DNA of 44,138 nucleotides, from the NCBI GenBank assembly GCA_030600545.1, contig JAUVLV010000018.1:1-44138 (forward strand), read 5' to 3'. This document shows positions 27,335 through 36,722 of the stretch, piece after piece (the stretch's first letter is position 1; the number at the start of each line of letters is the position of its first letter). The translations under genes and the position numbers were made by a program. The notes under the pieces are model-generated. The model was not told where the DNA came from, ran no database searches, and saw nothing but the letters and a program-made list of their open reading frames with translations. The DNA is from Candidatus Aegiribacteria sp. GTDB taxonomy: Bacteria > Fermentibacterota > Fermentibacteria > Fermentibacterales > JCC-6.

Positions 27335-27778
27335 ATGCTTGTAGGAATAGTAATGGGCAGCGAAAGCGACAGAGAGGTTATGACAAGGACTGCAGAGATC
27401 CTTGAGGATCTTGGTATTCCCTATGAGGTCAATGTGATGTCAGCTCACAGAACGCCTGACAGGGTGAAAAAATATGCCTCTACAGCTTCCGAAAGGGGTC
27501 TGAAGGTACTGATTGCAGGTGCCGGTCTTGCCGCTCACCTGGCGGGAGCCATAGCAGCTCACACGATTCTTCCGGTCATAGGTGTACCTCTTGCCGCCGG
27601 ACCACTGAATGGAATGGATTCACTTCTTTCTACCGTTCAGATGCCTAAGGGTATTCCGGTTGCAACAGTTGCCATTGGATCGCATGGGGCTATGAATGCC
27701 GCTTACCTTGCTGCTCAGATCCTTGCGCTGGAAAATGATGCTGTTGCAGCAAAGCTGAGGAAATTGCGTAACTGGTGA
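27335..27778 (+). CDS. purE: N5-carboxyaminoimidazole ribonucleotide mutase
   Basis: This 147-residue class I PurE moves the carboxyl group from N5-CAIR to C4, giving CAIR. The signature GSESDREVM (8-16) binds the phosphate, and MSAHRTPDR (35-43) supplies the catalytic His. [26 protein letters not shown] is close to the usual AGAGGAAHLPG block, with small changes. I start it at the ATG at 27335, because GGAGG lies eight bases upstream; the open frame extends into purD only by chance. No purK is in the window, so N5-CAIR formation must be encoded elsewhere, or this enzyme works by direct carboxylation. It overlaps tsaC by GTGA. Confidence 0.96.
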   Translation: MLVGIVMGSESDREVMTRTAEILEDLGIPYEVNVMSAHRTPDRVKKYASTASERGLKVLIAGAGLAAHLAGAIAAHTILPVIGVPLAAGPLNGMDSLLSTVQMPKGIPVATVAIGSHGAMNAAYLAAQILALENDAVAAKLRKLRNW

Positions 27779-28356
27779 AAGCAACTGAACTGTCCGTAGA
27801 TATCTCAAATCCTGAAGAGGAAATCGTTGAGAAAGCAGCTTCACTCCTTCTCTCTGGAGGAGTAGTCCTTTACCCTTCCGATACTGTTTACGGAATACTG
27901 TGTCGTGCCGATAAAAGGGATTCTGTGAAGAGACTTGCGAAGATCAAGGGTTACGTGCGCCAGAGACCCTTCATCCTTCTTGTTGATAGTGTGGTTATGG
28001 CGAGAACGATTGCGGACTGCAGCGATCCTGAAGTTATCGGGATAATGGAATGCCGGTGGCCTGGAAAGCTCACTCTTGTTCTGCCTGCATCGGAGGAATG
28101 CCCGGAATGGGTTTGTGGTGATGAACACACCGTTGCCCTGCGATATCCCGCCGATAAACTTAGCAATCTGGTTATTGGTAATTGTGGTATGCCCCTTGTA
28201 TCCACCAGTGCGAATTCTGCAGGAGAAAATAGCTACTTTAATGTGAAGGATATTCCGGGTTACATTAAGGATAAGGTTGATCTGATTGTCGATGCTGGAA
28301 TTTTGCCACCTTCATCCCCATCAACCATCCTGCGCCTTCTCCGGGGTCGTTCTTAA
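27775..28356 (+). CDS. tsaC: Threonylcarbamoyl-AMP synthase (YrdC/TsaC type)
   Basis: This 193-residue YrdC-domain protein makes threonylcarbamoyl-AMP, the donor for t6A modification of tRNA position 37. [14 protein letters not shown] is the substrate pocket strand, followed by [13 protein letters not shown] (the family's K-x-R-x-x-x-P block, here with an extra Tyr and Val). [10 protein letters not shown] and [12 protein letters not shown] form the ATP/Thr-binding loops, and SPSTILRLL closes the fold. It lacks the C-terminal Sua5 domain, so it is the short TsaC form. Start is GTG, overlapping the purE stop. It is the last gene of the operon, and its stop overlaps the convergent LPG-TM/radical SAM gene by three bases. 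Confidence 0.93.
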   Translation: MKATELSVDISNPEEEIVEKAASLLLSGGVVLYPSDTVYGILCRADKRDSVKRLAKIKGYVRQRPFILLVDSVVMARTIADCSDPEVIGIMECRWPGKLTLVLPASEECPEWVCGDEHTVALRYPADKLSNLVIGNCGMPLVSTSANSAGENSYFNVKDIPGYIKDKVDLIVDAGILPPSSPSTILRLLRGRS

Positions 28357-28395
28357 GTTAAGTCCGGCTGCGGTCGCCCCCGACCCCGGAAGGCG
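28333..28395. terminator. Long inverted repeat over the convergent tsaC/radical-SAM gene ends
   Basis: CGCCTT-CT-CCGGGGTCG (28333-28349) pairs with CGACCCCGG-AAGGCG (28381-28395): 15 base pairs with a two-base bulge, across a 31-base loop (28350-28380). It spans the last codons of both convergent genes. No T-run follows it on either strand, so it may act as a bidirectional pause or mRNA-protecting structure rather than a classical intrinsic terminator. Confidence 0.5.
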
Positions 28396-30479
28396 ATCCA
28401 GAGGGCCTTGAAAAGACTGGGGGGATGAAGCAGAATGTTCGAGTAAGCCTGATTTGCTAACGGGCAGGCACATTCACCACGCCTGATTGATTTTCTTATT
28501 TCCTTTGCTTTCTTTGAATTCCAGATGTCCTGGAAATCCGTATTCTCATTGAGTTTCCCCATCTGTCCCTTGTACGCGAGTACTGCACAGGGCCAGATTC
28601 CTCCATCGGAGTTTATATGAACATTCATCAATCCTGCCGAACAGGGAATTACCTGTCTTTTTTCATTGAGTATTTTAACAACAAGATCATAATAAACAAC
28701 CCTCAGTGCCGTCGTAATTCTTGGCAGAAGTTTCATGTCTCTCATTTTTTCCAGTACTGAATTTTTGAAGACATCCATTATTTTACCATAATTATCACCG
28801 TCCGGTGTGATGCCTGAGCCCAGATTAAAGAACTCCTCCCTCTCCTCAGCTATTTCATTAATGTAGGAATCAACCTCCATATTTTTCGAATATTCAATTA
28901 TTTCTCCAAGGCGATCAGCATTGAATCTGGATATTACAGTACCCACTCCAACTTGGAGATTACTGTGTTTTCTCTGCATATTTTTGAGCTGATCTAGCGT
29001 ATCAAGCAGTTTTTTAAAATTGCCCGGAACGCCTCTTATTTCATCATGAAGTTTTCCTATGCCGTCAAATGAGGGTTTAATCGTTAGAACAGTCCCGGGA
29101 GCTTCCCTGTCAATTACGTCAAGGATCTCATTAGTCATCCGTATTATTCGGTCTGTTGCTATCGCATTTGTCGGTATATGAACAATTGCTGGAGTCATGA
29201 ATCTGCAGGCGTACTTGATAATATCTGGCAGATCATCCCTCAGAAAGGGTTCTCCTCCCGAGACATTGAAGAAGTAAGTCCAACCAATGGAGCGGAACAA
29301 CCTTTCAATAGTACTAATATCAAGATCATCATCGGAGTTATGCTTCCAGATGTAACAGGTTTTGCATCTTGACTGACATTTTCTTGTAACAGAAAATGTT
29401 ACATTAATCGGGTTTGGTGCCTTGGCCAGTCCGTACATTGCCAGCTTACTTCTGATAACACTTCCCCCCAGATGGAAGATTTGCTCAACATGGTTCATGG
29501 ATTTGGTAAATCGGCGACGAAGATAACCGTAAATTATTCCCTGAAGTGCGTAGAGTCCTTCCACTACCATCAGCATAAACCTTTGCCCGAGTGCTATTAC
29601 TGTAGCGACTTGAACTCCACCTTGAACAAAACCTGAAAGAAGAAGCCCCTGAACACCCTCTCTTATACCAATCCCTCCAGGGATGAAGACCATTACCAGT
29701 GCAATGAACCAGGAAACTGGTCCTGCTAGCATACATACCGCTATCATTGCGAAAGGTTGCTCCGGCCGAACTCCGAAACCGCGGAACCATAAATAAAGAG
29801 CCATGCTGCGAAGACTCCACGAAAACAGATGGTAACCAATAAAGATTGCCTGGTCCTTATGCGAGATATGAGGTAAAGTATCGATGTCCATGCCAAATTT
29901 GTGACTCAGCCTATGCGCGAGTTTCTTCTGGATTTTCGGCGCGAATAGCATTACAATTCCCAGAATAACAGAGATCCAAAGGGCAATTACAACGGGAACA
30001 GGTACATTTGCAAGACCCAGAAAAGGAAGACCAATCAAAGCCATGATTGTCAGGGCGACCATCATATAGATGTTCTCAAGAATAAGTGCTGTTATTGCTT
30101 TTACCGGTCCAATGCCCTTTGCCTTAAGAAAAGCTATCCTTCCAACAACCATCCAGAGTTTTCCCGGAACGTACTGTCCCATCTGGGTGATATACCAGTT
30201 GCGTCTTACTTCGCCCTTATCGATCTTGGGAACCTTCAGTGCATCCAGTATCTTTCGCCAGGGTGCTGGAGCGAAATGATAACCAAGCATCAACGATATA
30301 AAGGAAAGCACTACCATAGGCAGACTGGCGCTCTCCCTTGAAGTTTCCCAGAAACGAATGATCTCTGGCTGCCATTTTGGCCAGAGATTCAGTGTGAAAT
30401 ACAGAATAGCTGCTATCAGGAGGATTACACCTCCCCAGGTCGAGAGTATATGGAACAGTCTTTTGCGGTCTCTTGTCAT
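28353..30479 (-). CDS. Fusion: LPG-synthase-TM (UPF0104) membrane domain + radical SAM/SPASM-like enzyme
   Basis: This single 708-residue frame joins two families. Residues 1-330 form an LPG_synthase_TM (UPF0104) domain of about eight helices, with the conserved MGQYVPGKLWMVVGRIAF (100-117) and FIPGGIGIREGVQGLL (265-280). This family includes the flippase half of MprF and AglD-like proteins. Residues about 355-700 form a radical SAM enzyme: CQSRCKTC (Cys368, Cys372, Cys375) binds the 4Fe-4S cluster that cleaves SAM, NVSGGEPFLRDDL is the GGE motif for SAM, and a C-terminal Cys set (PCSAG, WPCAV, GECACPL) fits a SPASM/Twitch auxiliary cluster. The joint around 330-355 has no stop or internal start signal. 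It is the last gene of the envelope operon, overlapping YfhO by ATGA, and it has a paralogue of its N-half at 32809. The substrate is unknown; it is likely a lipid-linked one, since the enzyme is tethered to the membrane. Confidence 0.9.
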   Translation of the reverse strand: MTRDRKRLFHILSTWGGVILLIAAILYFTLNLWPKWQPEIIRFWETSRESASLPMVVLSFISLMLGYHFAPAPWRKILDALKVPKIDKGEVRRNWYITQMGQYVPGKLWMVVGRIAFLKAKGIGPVKAITALILENIYMMVALTIMALIGLPFLGLANVPVPVVIALWISVILGIVMLFAPKIQKKLAHRLSHKFGMDIDTLPHISHKDQAIFIGYHLFSWSLRSMALYLWFRGFGVRPEQPFAMIAVCMLAGPVSWFIALVMVFIPGGIGIREGVQGLLLSGFVQGGVQVATVIALGQRFMLMVVEGLYALQGIIYGYLRRRFTKSMNHVEQIFHLGGSVIRSKLAMYGLAKAPNPINVTFSVTRKCQSRCKTCYIWKHNSDDDLDISTIERLFRSIGWTYFFNVSGGEPFLRDDLPDIIKYACRFMTPAIVHIPTNAIATDRIIRMTNEILDVIDREAPGTVLTIKPSFDGIGKLHDEIRGVPGNFKKLLDTLDQLKNMQRKHSNLQVGVGTVISRFNADRLGEIIEYSKNMEVDSYINEIAEEREEFFNLGSGITPDGDNYGKIMDVFKNSVLEKMRDMKLLPRITTALRVVYYDLVVKILNEKRQVIPCSAGLMNVHINSDGGIWPCAVLAYKGQMGKLNENTDFQDIWNSKKAKEIRKSIRRGECACPLANQAYSNILLHPPSLFKALWIAFRGRGRPQPDLT

Positions 30480-32812
30480 TCTGTTGTTTTCTTCCTCGTT
30501 CTTCCGGATTTCATATCAAGGGCGATGATAAGAAGAACGGACAGTAAACCCGCAATTGATATTACAAGCCCGGTGGTTACATCGGATGAATCGAATCTGA
30601 ATTCTACCTCGTGCAGTCCTGAAGGTACAACAACTCCACGCTGCCAGTGATTTGCCTGCATCATCGAAGCCGGTTCTCCATCTATGAATACATGCCACCT
30701 CGGATACCATGTATCGGCGAGAATTAGGAGACCATCCTCCGGGTTATCAGTTCGAATTGTAACCTGTTGAGGTTCATCAAGTACTATTGTTGCTTCCGCT
30801 TCCGATGTATTCAGTATTTCGGGCAGTTCAGAACTTTCGTACAGTATCGTGATTTCTTGCGGATCTATACCGCTCGATAGAAGATTCAGACACTGATTCT
30901 CCGATAGTTCTACCCAGGCTTCAGCAAACCATACCCTTGGAAGGGGTTCCACAGGAAGCAAAGCTTCGAGTGTATCAACATAGGAAGGATTTGAAGAAGA
31001 TGTCTGCTCAATTATAGAGCCTCTGAACTGCGCGTATGTGAGATACCCATCCTGTGTCTGAAGAACTGTAAAAGCAGTCTGCCTGGCTGCTATGACCCCG
31101 CCCGTTGAAATAATGTACTGAAGGTCTTCCGCAATGGCGGTTTTTGCCGCATGATAACCACCTACCGACCTGATATGGTAGGGAACGAATTCGTTCCCTC
31201 CCGGGAGGAGCCTTCCTGACCCTGTCAGCGCGGAAAGATCATTGTCGTGATCAAAAAGTTCATCAACACTTGTTTCATCAAGGTAGAACTGAAAATCTTT
31301 GTCCAGCGGTATTATTTCAACGGCAATCAGAACCGAAAGGACTGTACCCGGGATAAACAGACCCATTTTTATTTTGTTTCTGAAATAGATTAAACCTGCC
31401 AGTACCAGAGCAGCAGCAGCAGCTTTCAGGAAATCCGGAGAAGCCATATCAACTCTTCTTTGTACTACGGAAGCGTATCCTGAAGCAGAGGGGTTCCCCA
31501 TTCTGGACCACCAGCCGGATTGCAGACCGGGCAATACAGAATCAGCGAGCAGGAAGATCAGCACACATATGCTGGCAAAAACGGAAATTCCGATCAGGAA
31601 CTTCCTCCTCGGAAAACTATCGTTCCTGAAAATTGCATCGAAGCCAGGGCCCGCAGACAGTGCTATAGCGGAAGTTGTAAGAAATGCGGCCATATGCGGA
31701 GCTCTCAGTTTACTGAAAAATGGTACGATCTTGTAGAGTACTCCGAAGAACGGTGTATAACCGCCCCATGAGGTGAGCAGTCCTGTCACCATAATAGCCA
31801 GCAGAGGCCATCTGTATTTTTTTGAAAAGCCCAGAAATGCGGCAGATGCCAGCAGAAAAACCAGAATACCTGTGAATTCACTGCTCAATCGTAGCCCGAG
31901 TCTGCCGAAATACAGAGGAACACCGGAAAATGTACTATCAGGAAATCCATGTCTGTAACCGAAAAGATGCGGGAACAGCATTGTAAGTGTTTCTTCCGGA
32001 GGGAGAGAATAGCTTGATGCCTGATCGAGGGAGAGATTATCACCTCTTGTAGAATACTCCGAGAAATTGTATCCAGGCAGCAGTTGAACTGCGCCTATAG
32101 CTACTGCAAGAAGTACGATAGTCACTATTCCCATTGATGCACTTCCAAGGTTCTTCCCAATGGTTCCTTTTCTGGAGAAAGCCCGGAAACCGAACCAGAT
32201 TAAAGCTGCTCCCACCGAGTAGAGAACCATCTGTGGATGACTGGCCAGGGTCTGCATACCAAGAGCTATCCCGCCGATTGCGATGTATTTTCCCCTTCTT
32301 GTTTGCATCCACTTTTCGCATGAATACAGCAGAAGAGGTAAAAAACTCCAACAGATTATCTTACTGCCATGTCCAGCGTAGAACAGTGTATTTGACCAGG
32401 CTGTTACGGCAAAAGCAATAGAACCAGCTATTCTGCCCCACCTGCTTACTCCGATGGATCCAAGAAAGAGCCAGGCGAATATTCCGCCAAGAAGCATTTG
32501 AACAGGAAAAAGAAAACGAGCCATACCTTCTACTCCCGTAATCAGAAGAAGCAGGCCTCGAACAGGATAGAAAACAGGGGCAGAAAATGAAGAGTAGAAT
32601 GGAGTACCACAGAATACGTATGGATTCCAGTGGGGGAGACTGCCATCCTGAAGAGATTCAGCAGTGTATGTAAAGAAGGGATATCCCTGAGTTACCGTAT
32701 CGCTGAGTTCCCCGCCTGGCAGTTTTCCTGATGTAAAGACAGTTGAATAGGTTATTAGTACTGCAGGAATCAGAAAAAGCAAATACCCGGTTCTTTTCGG
32801 AAATGAAATCAA
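30476..32812 (-). CDS. YfhO-family polytopic membrane protein (GT-C-like)
   Basis: This 778-residue membrane protein has about 12 or more helices, beginning at residue 8. It has an early acidic loop (GGELSDTVTQGYPFFTYTAE) with Asp positioned as in GT-C glycosyltransferases, and LPHWNPYVFCGTPFYSSFSA, typical of the YfhO (bacterial membrane protein, PF09586) family. A large soluble C-terminal domain (about 520-745) lies before the last helix (about 745-770). YfhO-type proteins attach sugars from polyprenyl-phosphate donors to envelope glycans, as seen with teichoic and lipoteichoic acids in Firmicutes. The adjacent GT2 gene is a natural supplier of that donor (inference). Start TTG at 32812, with GGGG about nine bases upstream; the stop-start overlap is TTGA. 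Confidence 0.85.
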   Translation of the reverse strand: MISFPKRTGYLLFLIPAVLITYSTVFTSGKLPGGELSDTVTQGYPFFTYTAESLQDGSLPHWNPYVFCGTPFYSSFSAPVFYPVRGLLLLITGVEGMARFLFPVQMLLGGIFAWLFLGSIGVSRWGRIAGSIAFAVTAWSNTLFYAGHGSKIICWSFLPLLLYSCEKWMQTRRGKYIAIGGIALGMQTLASHPQMVLYSVGAALIWFGFRAFSRKGTIGKNLGSASMGIVTIVLLAVAIGAVQLLPGYNFSEYSTRGDNLSLDQASSYSLPPEETLTMLFPHLFGYRHGFPDSTFSGVPLYFGRLGLRLSSEFTGILVFLLASAAFLGFSKKYRWPLLAIMVTGLLTSWGGYTPFFGVLYKIVPFFSKLRAPHMAAFLTTSAIALSAGPGFDAIFRNDSFPRRKFLIGISVFASICVLIFLLADSVLPGLQSGWWSRMGNPSASGYASVVQRRVDMASPDFLKAAAAALVLAGLIYFRNKIKMGLFIPGTVLSVLIAVEIIPLDKDFQFYLDETSVDELFDHDNDLSALTGSGRLLPGGNEFVPYHIRSVGGYHAAKTAIAEDLQYIISTGGVIAARQTAFTVLQTQDGYLTYAQFRGSIIEQTSSSNPSYVDTLEALLPVEPLPRVWFAEAWVELSENQCLNLLSSGIDPQEITILYESSELPEILNTSEAEATIVLDEPQQVTIRTDNPEDGLLILADTWYPRWHVFIDGEPASMMQANHWQRGVVVPSGLHEVEFRFDSSDVTTGLVISIAGLLSVLLIIALDMKSGRTRKKTTE

Positions 32813-33753
32813 AATGTTTTCCCCTTTCCGAAGAATTTTACTGTTCGTGTAGAAGCGAGGGCAAAAAATACTTCAATAATCGATAAAATCAAACGCTGTC
32901 CTGCAATAACAGCAAGAACAGGACCCGTGGCACCTGAAGGAGCAAGAAGGGCTACCGCAGCCGCCTCCCTTACACCGATTCCACCAGGAATAAGAAATAC
33001 AATATAACCGGCAAGCCATGAAAGCGGCGCAGCTGCACAGCAAAGAAGAAAACCTATACCTGAAAGGCCGAAGCCTTTCAGCCAGAGAAAAAGTGCAAAT
33101 CCCCGAACCCACCATAAGACAGAATAGATAAGAAGCAGCTTAATAGAACCTGTTAATCCCGGCAATGGTAATTCCTGAGGAACAAGCCCGTACTTCAGCC
33201 TGTACAGCCACTTCTGAATGGGGGTGAGAAATGGAATCGCAAGAAGTGAGATACCCGCTGCAAGTACCGCATACTTCAAACCTGAATGCGAAAACACATC
33301 ATTGCTTGAAACAATAACCGGTATCACAGCGGCAAGTCCTGCTCCAGCTGCTGTGTACAGCAGTTCAAGAAATGGAATGCTCGTAGCTCTGTATCCGGTA
33401 AGACCTCGTGATCTCAGGAAAGCGACTCTACCGGCGAACAGCCATACTTTTCCGGGTACATACCGGCCGAGTTGTGACATGAACCAGGCGGCTCGAAGTT
33501 CTTTTGAACTAACAGTGCTTCCCACACGGTGTGAGAGAATTATCCAGCCGGCAGGTATGATGAAGTAGGATATACCAAGCAGGAGGGCTGCGGCGCATAT
33601 AAAAAACCAATCAAGCTGCCAGCTGAATCTGTTTATCTGTTCAAGCCATTTCTCAGCGTTCAGAATAATGATCCATACGGCAACAGCGAGGAGAAGCAGC
33701 ACACCGATTCTCATTAGCCATTTGATCCATATTTTTTCTCTGATTGTGTTCAT
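32809..33753 (-). CDS. LPG-synthase-TM (UPF0104) membrane protein, stand-alone
   Basis: This 314-residue polytopic protein shares the family's marks with the N-half of the fusion at 28353: SQLGRYVPGKVWLFAGRVAF and FLIPGGIGVREAAAVALL. About eight helices are visible. Start chosen at the ATG at 33753, overlapping the last base of the epimerase stop (TAATG); a GTG 30 bases upstream is inside the epimerase. As the family includes lipid flippases, it may move a lipid or lipid-linked sugar across the inner membrane. Having a fused and a stand-alone copy in one operon suggests the two may work as a pair or on two substrates. Confidence 0.88.
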   Translation of the reverse strand: MNTIREKIWIKWLMRIGVLLLLAVAVWIIILNAEKWLEQINRFSWQLDWFFICAAALLLGISYFIIPAGWIILSHRVGSTVSSKELRAAWFMSQLGRYVPGKVWLFAGRVAFLRSRGLTGYRATSIPFLELLYTAAGAGLAAVIPVIVSSNDVFSHSGLKYAVLAAGISLLAIPFLTPIQKWLYRLKYGLVPQELPLPGLTGSIKLLLIYSVLWWVRGFALFLWLKGFGLSGIGFLLCCAAAPLSWLAGYIVFLIPGGIGVREAAAVALLAPSGATGPVLAVIAGQRLILSIIEVFFALASTRTVKFFGKGKTF

Positions 33754-34652
33754 TACGGTAGAATTCCATTCTTCAGATACCACGAAACTGTCTCGCCTAT
33801 ACCTCTCTTAATATCCCATTCGGGATAAAAATCAGCCTTTTCAGCTTTTTCGGTTGATACGTAGTGATCCTTACCGAAGAGTTGGAATCTGCTTTCCGAA
33901 AGAGCGTCTGGACACAGCTTTCCTGAATTGAGAGCTATTCTGAAGAAAACCTTTGGCAGATGTATGATTCTTAAAGATTGACCCAGAGCTGACGCAATCT
34001 CGCTGGAAAGTTCCCTGACAGTCACAATATCCGGACCAGCAATGTTAAACAGACCACCGTTCAGTATTCCTCCGGGAAGAGCAGATTCCACTGCTCGGCA
34101 GACATCTCCTGCAAATGTGGGTCTTATTTTGGCGCCGTTCCTTCCGATCAGGGGCATCCATCCTTTTGAAACCTGTTTAAACAAAGCAAGCTTATGAAGG
34201 TCACCAATCCCGTAAACGAAATCAGGACGCAGAACTGTCAGCCGGTCAGCAGGCAGGTCTTCGTGTTCACGCAGGTTTATCTCACCCACCATTTTGGATG
34301 ATTCATATTCGCCCCAGGGATTGTATTCCGAATCTTCCGAAGCGTTCGCTGAAAGGCCTGTAACACCGGGAGTACTAATGTGTATCAAATGAATATCCTT
34401 CTTCGAACAGTGGTCAGCAAGCATTTTTGGAAGGGTTGCATTGGATAACATTAACTCGGTGCTGTCAACGTCTGGAGTTCCCAATCGACCTGCTGAGTTA
34501 ACAATTACATCTACATTTTCAGGTATCCCATCCGGAGAAAGGTTTCCATCCTTCGATCTTTTGTAAATAGCGGTTTCATACCCTCTTCTGGAAAGGTACT
34601 CCGCAATGCATGATCCTATAAAACCGCCTGCTCCGGTAATGAATATCCTCAT
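33753..34652 (-). CDS. NAD-dependent epimerase/dehydratase (extended SDR)
   Basis: This 299-residue extended short-chain dehydrogenase works on nucleotide sugars, normally UDP- or GDP/dTDP-linked. The Rossmann motif GAGGFIGS is at 7-14. HISTPGV (91-97) supplies the Ser/Thr of the catalytic triad, and the Tyr-x3-Lys pair is in YESSK (Tyr116, Lys120). RPDFVYGIGD is the sugar-binding strand. The protein is shorter than UDP-glucose 4-epimerase, so a specialised sugar 4-reductase or epimerase is possible. It lies between the GT4 gene (ATGA overlap) and the LPG-TM gene. The exact sugar is not deducible. Confidence 0.9.
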   Translation of the reverse strand: MRIFITGAGGFIGSCIAEYLSRRGYETAIYKRSKDGNLSPDGIPENVDVIVNSAGRLGTPDVDSTELMLSNATLPKMLADHCSKKDIHLIHISTPGVTGLSANASEDSEYNPWGEYESSKMVGEINLREHEDLPADRLTVLRPDFVYGIGDLHKLALFKQVSKGWMPLIGRNGAKIRPTFAGDVCRAVESALPGGILNGGLFNIAGPDIVTVRELSSEIASALGQSLRIIHLPKVFFRIALNSGKLCPDALSESRFQLFGKDHYVSTEKAEKADFYPEWDIKRGIGETVSWYLKNGILP

Positions 34653-35761
34653 TGCAGCTTTTTCATAAGTTCTTCAGCATAAGTTTCCCAGCTGAACGAG
34701 GCAGCTTTCAAGCGTATCCTGTTTTCTGTATCAGGATCGGAAGCAAGGTCAAAGGCAGCCAGTATGGATTCGGCCAGGCTTGATGGTGACCAGGGCTGAG
34801 CAAGAAAGCCTGTGGAACCAGGATCAACAAGTTCTGACAATCCTCCGGTATCGGTGAGAACAAGAATTCTGCCGAATGAGAGAGCTATTTGTGCCACACC
34901 GCTCTGAGTAGCGCTGCGGTAAGGAAGGGCGACAACATCAGCTGCATTGAAATAAATGGCAACGTCATCATCTGGAACGAACTCGTCGATCCATCTTATT
35001 CTATCTGAAAGCTTAAGAGAGGAGATGATTGAAGTTATTTCACGTCTGTCTGCGTAGCATTCGCCGACAATAAGAAGAGATATCTTATCCGGAAGGGCAC
35101 TCATTGATCTTACAAGATCCTGAACTCCCTTGTATGACCGTACAAGACCGAAGAAAAGAATCAAACGTGTAGTTTTCGAGTAACCAAGTTGCTTTCTGGC
35201 ATTCTCCCTGGTGACTTCAGGATTATTGTATTGATCGTAAATAGGATGGTAAAGCTTGAGAAGCTCTGCATCAAGATCAAGAGTTTCGGCTTCTTTCATA
35301 TCCGTTTCGCTGTGCACAACAGCAAGATTCATTCTGTTGAGGAAATTTCTTGACAATCTTCCAGCAAAAGGGAAGGACTCATGGGGAATAACATTGTGAC
35401 AAACAGCAGCTGACGGAATTGCCCTGGGAATTGAAGCAAGAAGCGATGGTGCAAAGAAGGGATTCCACCATTGAATGATCAAATTATCGAATCCGGAATT
35501 CTTGAAATACTTTCTGGATGATATCCACTTAAAAGGATTGCATGAATCTATCTGACGAACAATTTCATCGGAGTTCTGTCCGTTATCGGGTTCGAGTTGT
35601 GACGTTCCGGGGAACAGAACGGATGGATAAAGTCTTCTGTACGATATTGGAACAAAATCATGTTCGGGAAAGCTGGATGTAAGGGTTTTGAAAAGCCGCA
35701 TTGAAAACTGGGCAATTCCACCACGGTAGGGCGGAAATGGTCCTGCAACACCGGTCTTCAT
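34649..35761 (-). CDS. GT4-family glycosyltransferase
   Basis: This 370-residue GT-B fold enzyme starts with the nucleotide-independent loop GPFPPYRGGIAQFS (7-20), which binds the acceptor. LILFFGLVRSYKGVQDLV opens the C-terminal Rossmann domain, and the donor-binding region has ALPYRSATQSGVAQIALSFG, the place of the E-x7-E motif (here the first Glu is replaced by an SATQSG context). Such enzymes are retaining glycosyltransferases that use nucleotide sugars on the cytoplasmic face. There is no membrane helix. It overlaps GT2 (ATGA) and the epimerase (ATGA). Acceptor and sugar are unknown. Confidence 0.88.
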   Translation of the reverse strand: MKTGVAGPFPPYRGGIAQFSMRLFKTLTSSFPEHDFVPISYRRLYPSVLFPGTSQLEPDNGQNSDEIVRQIDSCNPFKWISSRKYFKNSGFDNLIIQWWNPFFAPSLLASIPRAIPSAAVCHNVIPHESFPFAGRLSRNFLNRMNLAVVHSETDMKEAETLDLDAELLKLYHPIYDQYNNPEVTRENARKQLGYSKTTRLILFFGLVRSYKGVQDLVRSMSALPDKISLLIVGECYADRREITSIISSLKLSDRIRWIDEFVPDDDVAIYFNAADVVALPYRSATQSGVAQIALSFGRILVLTDTGGLSELVDPGSTGFLAQPWSPSSLAESILAAFDLASDPDTENRIRLKAASFSWETYAEELMKKLQ

Positions 35762-36720
35762 TCTTCTTCCGATTTGGGATCGGTTTTTTCCAGAATATCG
35801 AATGATTTATTTCTAGATAGTTTCAAAAACATCTCGCCGAGGAGTCCCAGTGAGATGAACTGAAATCCGACAACGAGAAGAAGTACTCCAAGAAGCAGAA
35901 GGGGTCTTCTTCCGATTGATTCACCTCCGAACCAGATTACTGTAAGATATGCTGAAATACCCAGGCCAATCAGTGCCAGTACTGTCCCGATGCCCCCGAA
36001 GAAATGGAGAGGTCGGTAAGAGTATCTGTGCAGGAAAAGCACAGTCAGAAGATCTGAATATCCCCTGAAAAAACGGGCTAGTCCGTACTTGGTTTGTCCG
36101 TATTTGCGTTGCCTGTGATTGACAGTCTTTTCCCCGATCAAGAAACCCTGCTGAGCTGCCAGTACGGGAGTATACCTGTGCATTTCTCCGTAGAGTTCTA
36201 AATTTTCGATGACTTTTCTTCTGTAAACCTTCAATCCGCAGTTGAAATCATTGAGTTTGACACCTGTGGTCAGCCTGACGGTGAAATTGAAGAACTTTGA
36301 GGGCAGCGTTTTCCCGATAGGATCCTTACGATCTTTTTTCCATCCATTGACAAGATCGAAGCCTTCTTTAACCATCAGATCAATTATTCCGAGTATTTCA
36401 AATGGATCATCCTGAAGGTCAGCATCAAGAGTCGCGATAAATTTGCCCCGTGATTCATTGAATCCCGCAGCAAGAGCGGCAGCCTTTCCCTTGTTACTGC
36501 TGAATCTTAATCCTGTTACCGGGAAATCAGAAGATAGCTGGGAGATTCGTTCCCACGTGTTATCAGTGCTGCCGTCATCGATGATGATAATTTCATAGGT
36601 TTTGTTCTGCATGCATTCGGATATCTCTTTTACAAGTTCCGGAAGGCTCTCCTCTTCGTTGAACGCCGGAATTACAATTGAGACATCCGGGTTTTTATCT
36701 CTTGCCAATAACTCTGTCAC
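35758..36720 (-). CDS. GT2-family glycosyltransferase, GtrB/DPM-like (polyprenyl-phosphate sugar synthase)
   Basis: This 320-residue enzyme has an N-terminal GT-A domain with VSIVIPAFNEEESLPELV, IIDDGSTDNTW (Asp48-Asp49) and DADLQDDP (Asp99, Asp101), then YRRKVIENLELYGEMHRYTP and QRKYGQTKYGLARFFRG, which mark the GtrB/DPM branch. Two C-terminal helices (about 235-295) anchor it in the membrane. The family transfers a sugar from UDP or GDP to undecaprenyl (or dolichyl) phosphate, making the donor that GT-C enzymes use at the outer face. That suits the YfhO-family gene of this operon. Confidence 0.92.
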   Translation of the reverse strand: MTELLARDKNPDVSIVIPAFNEEESLPELVKEISECMQNKTYEIIIIDDGSTDNTWERISQLSSDFPVTGLRFSSNKGKAAALAAGFNESRGKFIATLDADLQDDPFEILGIIDLMVKEGFDLVNGWKKDRKDPIGKTLPSKFFNFTVRLTTGVKLNDFNCGLKVYRRKVIENLELYGEMHRYTPVLAAQQGFLIGEKTVNHRQRKYGQTKYGLARFFRGYSDLLTVLFLHRYSYRPLHFFGGIGTVLALIGLGISAYLTVIWFGGESIGRRPLLLLGVLLLVVGFQFISLGLLGEMFLKLSRNKSFDILEKTDPKSEEE

Positions 36721-36722
36721 TG

